NCBI GenBank assembly: GCA_009786615.1
Contig: WQRS01000041.1
Span: 1,083-6,139 of the forward strand
Direction: 5' to 3'
From: Treponema sp.
Lineage (GTDB): Bacteria; Spirochaetota; Spirochaetia; Treponematales; Breznakiellaceae
DNA: 5,057 nucleotides
The notes beneath the pieces are model-generated. The model ran no database searches and was not told the origin of the DNA. It saw only the letters and a list, made by a program, of their open reading frames with translations. A program made the translations under genes and the position numbers. Below, piece after piece: positions 1-4,359 of this stretch (its first letter is position 1; every line of letters begins with the position of its first letter).

Positions 1-228
1 CCTGCGACCAAATGGGACGACATAAACATGGTGTACGGCACGGTGGATGAGCATATTTATTCAGGCTTTCAGACTAAGTTTTATGTAAGGGTTAGCGATC
101 ACACGCTCATCGGGGTTATGAAGCAGCACGCCAAATATTCTGAGGAAGGACCTGACATTGTGTGGAAAGACGCGGTGTACCTTTCGTGGAGCGCCCACGA
201 TGGTTATATTGTGGAGGTGCGCAAATGA
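1..228 (+). CDS. potA: PotA C-terminal end (polyamine ABC transporter ATPase), partial
   Basis: The frame is open from base 1 and ends at TGA 226-228, giving the last 75 residues of a protein whose start lies upstream of the window. What is visible is a beta-rich stretch (V-x-G-T-V-x-E ... Y-S-G-F-Q-T-K-F-Y-V ... V-Y-L-S-W) ending in E-V-R-K. This resembles the TOBE regulatory domain at the C-terminus of PotA-type ATPases. The Walker A, signature and Walker B motifs would lie upstream and cannot be checked. The assignment therefore rests on the TOBE-like pattern together with the potB, potC and potD genes that follow. PotA would be the cytoplasmic ATPase that powers import through PotB/PotC. 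Its stop overlaps the potB start (ATGA, 225-228), which implies one transcript and translational coupling. Another family of ABC ATPase with a TOBE domain cannot be excluded from this fragment alone, but the context makes PotA very likely. Confidence 0.87.
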   Translation, partial: PATKWDDINMVYGTVDEHIYSGFQTKFYVRVSDHTLIGVMKQHAKYSEEGPDIVWKDAVYLSWSAHDGYIVEVRK

Positions 229-1175
229 AAACGGCGAGCGAAATCAAGGAGCCCCCGGGCGCAGGCGGAAGAAAAAATTATGGTCCGTTATATTCATCGC
301 CTATAGGCGGCTGGTTTACGATCTTTTTTATCGCCCCGATTATCATCATCCTCGTTTTCAGTTTCCTAAGGCGCGGGCCCTATGGTGGAGTTGAGTGGGA
401 GTTTTCCCTTGCCGCTTACAGAAGCCTTGCGCTGCCGGGAATACCGGAAATCTTTTTGCGTACCCTTGTCGTTTCGCTCACAGCAACTATAATCACGATT
501 TTTGTCGCCCTACCCTGCGGCTATTATATGGCGAGAAGCAAATATCAGACAACGCTTTTGCTTTTGATCATCATTCCGTTTTGGACGAATTTTCTTATCA
601 GGGTTTTTGCGTGGATGAATATTTTGGGGAACGCGGGTTTTGTAAATGAGTTTCTTTTGCGTCTAAACATTATCTCCATGCCTTTGCCGCTGATGCATAA
701 TCAGACGGCGGTTACGCTGGTGCTTATTTATATGTATCTGCCGTATGCAATACTTCCGTTGTTTGCGACCATCGACAAGTTTGATTTTTCCCTGCTTGAT
801 GCTTCGCGGGATTTAGGGGCAAGCAATTTCACATCGATAGTAAAGGTGCTTCTTCCCAACATCAAAGGCGGTATTTTTACGGCGGTGCTGTTTACGTTTA
901 TTCCCACGTTCGGCGCGTACGCGGTGCCGCAGCTTGTCGGCGGAATGCATTCGTATATGCTTGGAAACGTCATCGCCAACCAGCTTATCGTGGCGCGAAA
1001 CTGGCCGTTTGCTTCAGCGATTACGATGATACTCACCACGTTAAGCACGGTGGGAGTTATTGTGATGCTGGTTGTGCAGAGGAAAGAAGCTGCGCGACTT
1101 GTGACTGACCACGCCGCACTTTCGGATCGCGGTGAGCTTTCGCGGCGGCCTGCTTCTGTGGGGGCATCAATATGA
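225..1175 (+). CDS. potB: PotB, polyamine ABC transporter permease
   Basis: This is a 316-residue inner-membrane permease, one half of the PotB/PotC channel for spermidine or putrescine. I chose ATG 225 because GGAGG at 213-217 lies seven bases before it and the start overlaps the potA stop (ATGA). An ATG at 162 in the same frame would lie deep inside potA and has no such site. Six hydrophobic segments can be seen at about residues 29-48, 78-102, 110-131, 162-182, 215-237 and 264-285. The cytoplasmic EAA loop that docks on the ATPase is clear at about 192-211: D-A-S-R-D-L-G-A-S followed by K-V-L-L-P. The I-P-F-W-T-N-F-L-I-R stretch at 117-126 is typical of PotB. The protein has a hydrophilic N-terminus of about 28 residues and a polar C-terminal tail of about 30 residues, so it is longer than E. 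coli PotB (about 275). The frame is intact with no missing motif. Confidence 0.95.
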   Translation: MKTASEIKEPPGAGGRKNYGPLYSSPIGGWFTIFFIAPIIIILVFSFLRRGPYGGVEWEFSLAAYRSLALPGIPEIFLRTLVVSLTATIITIFVALPCGYYMARSKYQTTLLLLIIIPFWTNFLIRVFAWMNILGNAGFVNEFLLRLNIISMPLPLMHNQTAVTLVLIYMYLPYAILPLFATIDKFDFSLLDASRDLGASNFTSIVKVLLPNIKGGIFTAVLFTFIPTFGAYAVPQLVGGMHSYMLGNVIANQLIVARNWPFASAITMILTTLSTVGVIVMLVVQRKEAARLVTDHAALSDRGELSRRPASVGASI

Positions 1176-2050
1176 GCATACGAAGCGTAATAGCCCGCTA
1201 TATTTTCAACCCGAACAAAACAAACGGAAACTCTGACAGCGAAGCTTCGCGTCATGCGCGGCGGGCAAGGAGAAAAACTTTCCCGTTTTCCAAACTGGTT
1301 TTTTTCATCGTTTTGGCGTTTCTGTTTTTGCCGCTCATCGTGCTGATGGTTTCTTCGTTTAACGAAGCGACCACGATGCGCTGGACGGGCTTTTCCCTGC
1401 GCTGGTACGAGCGGCTTTTAACCGAGCGGCAGCTGTGGATCAGTTTTTGGAACAGCATCCTTATCGCGATAACTTCGGCAACGGCAGCCACCGTAATCGG
1501 AACGTTAGGCGCAATCGGAGTGAGCTGGCATCGCTTCCGTTTGCGCGGTTATGTGCGGACAATTTCGTTTCTGCCTATGACGCTGCCTGACATCATACTC
1601 GGCGTATCCCTTGCCGTTTTTTTTACGGGGCTTGGCATTCCTCAAGGTCTGTTCACTGTTTTTATCGCCCACACTACGTTTTGCCTGCCCTTCGTTTTTC
1701 TTCTGGTAAGCGCGCGGCTTGAGGAGTTTGATTTTTCCATAATTGAAGCGGCGCACGATTTGGGCGCGACTGAGCGGCAGACCCTTTTCAAAATTACAAT
1801 CCCGTTTTGTATGCCGGGCATTCTCGCGGGATTTCTCACAGCGATTACGCTTTCACTTGAAGACTTTGTGGTAACGTTTTTTGTAGGCGGGCCTGGTTCG
1901 TCCACCTTGCCGGTTTTTATTTTTTCCGCCATCACGCGAGGCGGCAGCATAGTGCCTGTAGTCAGCGCCCTTTCGGTGATAATGATCATCGGCACGGTAA
2001 TTCTGGCTTTCCTTTTAAGAAACTTCTTAAAGCACATTGCGGCAAAATGA
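1172..2050 (+). CDS. potC: PotC, polyamine ABC transporter permease
   Basis: This is a 292-residue inner-membrane permease that pairs with PotB. ATG 1172 overlaps the potB stop (ATGA, 1172-1175). A G-run at 1160-1164 lies seven bases upstream and is only a modest ribosome binding site, so coupling to potB translation probably matters. Hydrophobic segments lie at about residues 41-62, 92-117, 128-152, 160-180, 213-238 and 263-284. The EAA loop is E-A-A-H-D-L-G-A-T with K-I-T-I-P-F-C-M-P-G at about 192-216, which is close to the PotC pattern. Also typical are S-F-N near 62-64, F-L-P-M-T-L-P-D-I-I-L-G-V at 133-145 and S-L-E-D-F-V-V-T-F-F at 228-237. Before the first membrane segment is a 40-residue Arg/Lys-rich extension (R-R-A-R-R-K at 30-35), which accounts for the extra length over E. 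coli PotC (264). The frame is intact. A 101-base gap with stem-loops separates it from potD. Confidence 0.95.
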   Translation: MSIRSVIARYIFNPNKTNGNSDSEASRHARRARRKTFPFSKLVFFIVLAFLFLPLIVLMVSSFNEATTMRWTGFSLRWYERLLTERQLWISFWNSILIAITSATAATVIGTLGAIGVSWHRFRLRGYVRTISFLPMTLPDIILGVSLAVFFTGLGIPQGLFTVFIAHTTFCLPFVFLLVSARLEEFDFSIIEAAHDLGATERQTLFKITIPFCMPGILAGFLTAITLSLEDFVVTFFVGGPGSSTLPVFIFSAITRGGSIVPVVSALSVIMIIGTVILAFLLRNFLKHIAAK

Positions 2051-2051
2051 G

Positions 2052-2100
2052 AAAACCCGGCTGTAAGCCGGATTAAAACCTTGTGGGGTTTTATATTTTA
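2052..2100 (+). terminator. Tandem/alternative stem-loops with U-rich tail after potC
   Basis: Directly after the potC stop, CCGGCT (2057-2062) and AGCCGG (2066-2071) form a tight hairpin with loop GTA. It is followed by TAAAACC (2074-2080) pairing with GGTTTTA (2087-2093), ahead of the U-rich tail TATTTTA. The same GGTTTT could pair instead with an earlier AAAACCC (2052-2058), enclosing a shortened first hairpin, so the two folds exclude each other. This looks like a weak or conditional terminator between the permease genes and potD. The second stem is mostly A-U, so full termination is doubtful. Confidence 0.45.
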
Positions 2101-2105
2101 TGCAT

Positions 2106-2137
2106 TTAGAGATGCCCAGCTTACTGGACATCTCTAA
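2106..2137 (+). promoter_or_regulatory. Stem-loop in the potD leader, just upstream of the ribosome binding site
   Basis: TTAGAGATG (2106-2114) pairs perfectly with CATCTCTAA (2129-2137). After a single C/A mismatch, CCAG (2116-2119) pairs with CTGG (2124-2127) around the loop CTTA. No U-run follows, so it is not a classical terminator. It ends exactly where the purine-rich potD ribosome binding region begins (GGAAGGGGGAAGG, 2138-2150; the AAGGGGG part is five bases before ATG 2152). It could protect the 5' end of a processed potD message, and so raise binding-protein levels over permease, or it could modulate initiation. The structure is seen; the role is inferred. Confidence 0.5.
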
Positions 2138-2151
2138 GGAAGGGGGAAGGA

Positions 2152-2730
2152 ATGAGGAGAGTCATTGTCTTTCTTGCGGTAACGGCGGTCATAATTATGT
2201 CCGCCGGATTATTCACAGGTTGCGATAACAGGGAGCGGCTGCACATTTTCAATTGGGCTTATTACACTCCGCAATCAGTTATCGCTGCGTTTGAACAGGA
2301 ATATGGGGTCAGGGTAGTTTACACCATATTCAACAGCAACGAGGAAATGCTTGCACGGCTTATGGCCGGCGGCGGGCAAGGTTTGTTCGCGCGTCTTTTT
2401 GGCAGGGGCGCAGGTTTCGATGTGGTTTTTCCGTCAGGGGATTATGTCGCCATCATGATGCGGCTGGGTATGCTCGAACGGCTGGATCACTCGCTTTTGC
2501 CGAATCTGGTGCACGTCGATCCTGAAATTCTTGCGAAGGCACTTTACGATCCTACCATGCAGTATTCGGTTCCATATTTTTTTGGGGCGGCAGGAATTAT
2601 TGTGAACACCGAAATGGTTCCCGAATTTGAACGGGACATCAGCATTTTCGCCCGCACCGATCTTAATCAGGGACACATCCGCAGAATGACGATGCTTGAC
2701 GATCCCCGCCAGGTTATCGGAGACGCTTAA
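2152..2730 (+). CDS. potD: PotD N-terminal part (lipoprotein signal and first lobe), truncated
   Basis: The 192-residue frame starts at ATG 2152 behind the purine-rich site 2138-2150. A lipoprotein signal peptide is clear: R-R at 2-3, a hydrophobic core at 4-20 and the lipobox F-T-G-C with Cys24 as the lipidated residue. The mature part begins with the PotD pattern I-F-N-W-A-Y-Y at 32-38, then F-N-S-N-E-E-M at 60-66, F-D-V-V-F-P-S at 89-95, Y-S-V-P-Y-F-F-G at 138-145, and M-L-D-D-P-R-Q-V at 181-188. By alignment with E. coli PotD from memory, Trp35, Tyr38, Tyr98 and Asp184 match ligand contacts W34, Y37, Y85 and D168. Tyr37 and Gln187 replace the acidic contacts E36 and E171. About ten extra residues (around 75-87, G-L-F-A-R-L-F-G-R) lie before F-D-V-V. 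Alone this half lacks most of the second lobe and the hinge return, and should not bind ligand normally. Confidence 0.85.
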   Translation: MRRVIVFLAVTAVIIMSAGLFTGCDNRERLHIFNWAYYTPQSVIAAFEQEYGVRVVYTIFNSNEEMLARLMAGGGQGLFARLFGRGAGFDVVFPSGDYVAIMMRLGMLERLDHSLLPNLVHVDPEILAKALYDPTMQYSVPYFFGAAGIIVNTEMVPEFERDISIFARTDLNQGHIRRMTMLDDPRQVIGDA

Positions 2731-3253
2731 TTATTTGGGCTTTTCGGTGAACTCACGAAACCCGGAAGAAATTGCCGCCGCGCGGGATCACGTCATTAAC
2801 CATTGGCGGCCGAACCTCGTGCAGTTTGACTCTGACACAATAGGGCAAGGTTTTGCCAACGGTGAGTTCTGGGTCGTGCAGACATGGGCGGAAAATGTTT
2901 TTTACTGGATTGGTGAAAACGAGCACCTTTTGCAGAACTCTTACTTTTTCTTTCCTCCCGGCGCGTCTTCATACACCGACAATATGGTCATTCTCCGCGA
3001 TGCTCCCAATGTTGAGCTTGCGCACCGCTTTATTAACTTCATCCACCGTCCCGAAATTTACGCAATGTTTGTCGATGAGTTTGGGCTTCCCGCCACGGTG
3101 AACGTTCCCGCCCGTGAACTCACTCAGGTAACTCCGTGGTACACGCTGGAAGAATTGTTTTCCGCGACTGATGAGATACAAGACGATGTGGGACCTGCGA
3201 TGACGTACTACACCGACGCGTGGCTTGCGATACGGTTTGGTATTGGTAATTAA
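2696..3253 (+). CDS. potD: PotD C-terminal part (second lobe), separated by frameshift
   Basis: This is the frame-2 continuation. True PotD residues begin at CTT 2726. The bases from ATG 2696 to 2725 are read out of their native frame, and that ATG has no Shine-Dalgarno site, so independent translation is unlikely. The segment holds G-E-F-W-V-V-Q-T-W, S-S-Y-T-D-N-M-V-I-L, F-I-N-F-I-H-R-P-E and I-Q-D-D-V-G-P-A, in the order and spacing of the PotD second lobe. Compared with remembered E. coli PotD, the positions of W229, D257 and Q327 are kept, while W255 is Tyr and Y293 is Leu. It ends in G-I-G-N at TAA 3251-3253. A protein made from this piece alone would have no signal peptide and would be a cytoplasmic fragment. 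Confidence 0.8.
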   Translation: MTIPARLSETLNYLGFSVNSRNPEEIAAARDHVINHWRPNLVQFDSDTIGQGFANGEFWVVQTWAENVFYWIGENEHLLQNSYFFFPPGASSYTDNMVILRDAPNVELAHRFINFIHRPEIYAMFVDEFGLPATVNVPARELTQVTPWYTLEELFSATDEIQDDVGPAMTYYTDAWLAIRFGIGN

Positions 3254-3274
3254 GATTTTCTAGCTCTTTGTCGA

Positions 3275-3302
3275 AAACACACCGCGGTTTTGCGGTGTGT
3301 TT
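3275..3302 (+). terminator. Rho-independent terminator of the pot operon
   Basis: AAACACACCGC (3275-3285) and GCGGTGTGTTT (3292-3302) form a perfect 11-bp stem around the loop GGTTTT, 21 bases after the potD stop. The U-tract is short (TTTA, then AAATTTAATTT further on), but the stem is strong. It isolates the pot operon from the genes downstream. With A residues on the 5' side it could act weakly in the other direction too. Confidence 0.85.
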
Positions 3303-3342
3303 ACAAATTTAATTTAACGATAAGCTGCGTCATGCGCTCATC

Positions 3343-3371
3343 TTCCCATTTTTTCCATATCATGCTATATT
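3343..3371 (+). promoter_or_regulatory. Putative sigma-70-type promoter for the carboxypeptidase-purF unit
   Basis: TTCCCA (3343-3348; four of six match TTGACA) lies exactly 17 bases before TATATT (3366-3371; five of six match TATAAT). The -10 is preceded by TG at 3363-3364, an extended -10 element. Transcription would begin near 3378, giving a leader of about 35-40 bases that contains the AAGGAG site. Its place, just after a terminator and before a gene, supports it. This is a prediction from consensus only. Confidence 0.55.
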
Positions 3372-3400
3372 AGTACCATGAAAGATGCGCAAAACGCAAA

Positions 3401-3406
3401 AAGGAG
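3401..3406 (+). promoter_or_regulatory. Shine-Dalgarno site AAGGAG of the carboxypeptidase gene
   Basis: This is a near-perfect AAGGAG. The first in-frame standard start, GTG 3419, is 12 bases away, which is too far for efficient initiation. An in-frame ATA at 3413-3415 is six bases away, the ideal spacing. That suggests the original start was an ATG at 3413, giving an N-terminus of M-K-V-P-K-I-L-K, and that its third base has changed or was miscalled. Confidence 0.65.
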
Positions 3407-3418
3407 TCTAAGATAAAA

Positions 3419-4338
3419 GTGCCTAAAATACTGAAAATTGCGGCGGTGATTCCCGTGATCCTTCTTGCAGTTTTTCTCACCGTATTTTTTTCCAACACTC
3501 AAGAAGCAAGCCCTTTAATGACAGGAGCTTATGCAGGCGGCATTCATGCCGCGGCGGATTCAGGGCAGCCTATAGAAACTATTGCGTTTTTGCCCGCCGC
3601 TCCTTCTCACGCCGTCCTAACGGAAAGGGAGGCTTTTATCGAGGACTTTTGGCGCTGGATTTTGAGCGAGGCGGGCATACCCCTCGCCATGTCCCGCAAC
3701 ATCATCGACTCCGTTCTTGAAAGCCCCGCGTTTATCATGGAACTCCTTGTTGTCCTTCAACAAGACCCGCTGACATTCCTGCTTGTTGACAAGCAGAATG
3801 CTTTGCCTGCCGATTTTTCACCCGATGATTTGGTTCCCCTCACCGCCGCAGGCTCGTTCGGCATTACGCGAAATGACCTTAGCCTGCGTGTTAGGTCTGC
3901 TGCCGCACTGGAAGAAATGGCGGCGGCGGCGGCGGCAGACGGAGTGACTCTCACTGTCGGATCCAGCTACCGTTCCTTCGCGCGTCAGGCTGATATTTTC
4001 GCGTGGAATGTGCAGACCTTCGGGCTTGAAGAGGCCCAACGTTTTTCAGCGCGCCCCGGTCACAGCGAGCACCAGCTTGGCATGGCGGTGGATTTTTCAC
4101 CTATCCACCAATCGTTTGCCTACACTCAGGCTTCGCAGTGGCTTAAGCAAAACGCAAGCCGCTTCGGTTGGTCGCTTTCCTACCCCGACGGCTATGAGCA
4201 CGTAACAGGTTATATGAACCGTGGCATTACCGCTATGTCGGGCGCGAGCTGGCGGCTTTTATCAATACCTACTTCGAAGGCATTGCGCAGTTTGCGCTGC
4301 AATTTATTCAGGTTTGGCAACAGCACGCTCAAAGTTAG
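3419..4338 (+). pseudogene. VanY-type M15 D-alanyl-D-alanine carboxypeptidase, frameshifted before its EPWH motif
   Basis: This is a membrane-anchored or secreted zinc peptidase predicted to remove the terminal D-Ala from peptidoglycan stem peptides. Numbering is from GTG 3419; the start is doubtful, and ATA 3413 fits the Shine-Dalgarno site better. A hydrophobic signal or anchor segment lies at 4-24. A helical linker follows, then the hallmark L-V-D-K-Q-N-A-L-P at 122-130 and D-L-V-P-L at 137-141. G-S-S-Y-R at 181-185 carries the conserved Arg. S-E-H-Q-L-G-M-A-V-D at 216-225 supplies two zinc ligands (His218, Asp225). The frame then breaks. The catalytic E-P-W-H-Y-R-Y-V-G is encoded in frame 1 from GAA 4216, and that frame runs on to TAG 4336-4338 (about 307 residues once repaired). 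Read as written, the original frame instead gives a nonsense tail ending at TAA 4358-4360, without the catalytic Glu and the third zinc His. A one-base loss, or loss of one TATG copy (giving G-Y-M-Y-E-P-W-H), explains the break. It is inactive as written. Confidence 0.88.
3920..3937 (+). repeat. GCG trinucleotide run coding for alanines
   Basis: Five GCG codons followed by GCA encode six alanines (about residues 168-173) just before the Asp-Gly-Val strand of the peptidase domain. Because the unit is three bases, changes in copy number would alter length but not the reading frame. It shows that the gene contains short tandem repeats. Confidence 0.7.
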
Positions 4339-4348
4339 CGCCACCAAT

Positions 4349-4353
4349 GAGGA
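4349..4353 (+). promoter_or_regulatory. Shine-Dalgarno site GAGGA fixing the purF start
   Basis: GAGGA lies six bases before ATG 4360. No other ATG, GTG or TTG occurs in this frame between 4360 and the codon for the nucleophile Cys37, and TGA 4348-4350 closes the frame upstream. The start of purF is therefore well determined. Confidence 0.75.
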
Positions 4354-4359
4354 AACCTA

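Larger units (their letters stand above)
2152..3253 (+). pseudogene. potD: potD, polyamine-binding lipoprotein, disrupted by a frameshift near 2726
   Basis: Read across both frames this is a complete PotD of about 367 residues: the extracytoplasmic substrate-binding protein of the PotABC importer, anchored as a lipoprotein. Frame 1 ends at TAA 2728-2730. The remainder is open in frame 2 and resumes as L-N-Y-L-G-F-S-V-N from 2726. Against E. coli PotD as I remember it (D-D-A-R-E-V-F-Q-M-A-L-R-K-L-G-Y-S-G-N), the expected product here is D-D-P-R-Q-V-I-G-D-A-L-N-Y-L-G-F-S-V-N with no gap. That requires two more bases than are present, for example GAC GCG CTT instead of GAC GCT TAA, meaning one copy of a GC dinucleotide has been lost. 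As written, no full-length PotD can be made unless the ribosome shifts frame. A sequence error is the main alternative. The gene is last in the operon and is followed by a strong terminator. Confidence 0.85.

Noticed and set aside
28..228. A stand-alone 66-residue gene starting at ATG 28.
   Set aside because: The frame is open to base 1 with TOBE-like continuity and no ribosome binding site before 28, so it is the end of potA.
728..1255. Reverse-strand open frame of 175 codons opposite potB/potC.
   Set aside because: It lies entirely opposite well-supported permease codons, has no family motif, and looks like the mirror of membrane-protein codon bias.
1642..2037. Reverse-strand open frame of 131 codons opposite potC.
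   Set aside because: The translation is Lys/Arg/Thr-rich without recognisable motifs and mirrors hydrophobic codons of potC. It has no credible ribosome binding context.
2087..2109. A separate potD promoter with TATATT at 2092-2097.
   Set aside because: No acceptable -35 element lies 16-18 bases upstream, and the T/A-rich stretch is already explained as the tail of the stem-loop.
2716..2731. Programmed +1 frameshift at the potD stop, as in prfB (GGAG at 2719-2722 just before GCT TAA).
   Set aside because: The prfB signal relies on a Leu tRNA slipping from CUU to UUU with good pairing. Here an Ala tRNA would have to move from GCU to CUU, which pairs poorly. The shift would also drop the conserved Leu. 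A two-base loss fits the protein alignment better.
3378..3416. Twelve-codon ORF (M-K-D-A-Q-N-A-K-R-S-L-R) at the predicted transcription start, a possible leader peptide.
   Set aside because: It has no ribosome binding site and no regulatory residue pattern. It simply spans the AAGGAG site, so it is probably chance.
3920..3937. GCG repeat as a phase-variation switch.
   Set aside because: A three-base unit cannot switch the reading frame on and off, and five copies is short.
4205..4220. Programmed -1 frameshift in the carboxypeptidase gene.
   Set aside because: There is no X-XXY-YYZ slippery heptamer at the junction and no obvious downstream pseudoknot or stem. Loss of a repeat copy explains the site more simply.
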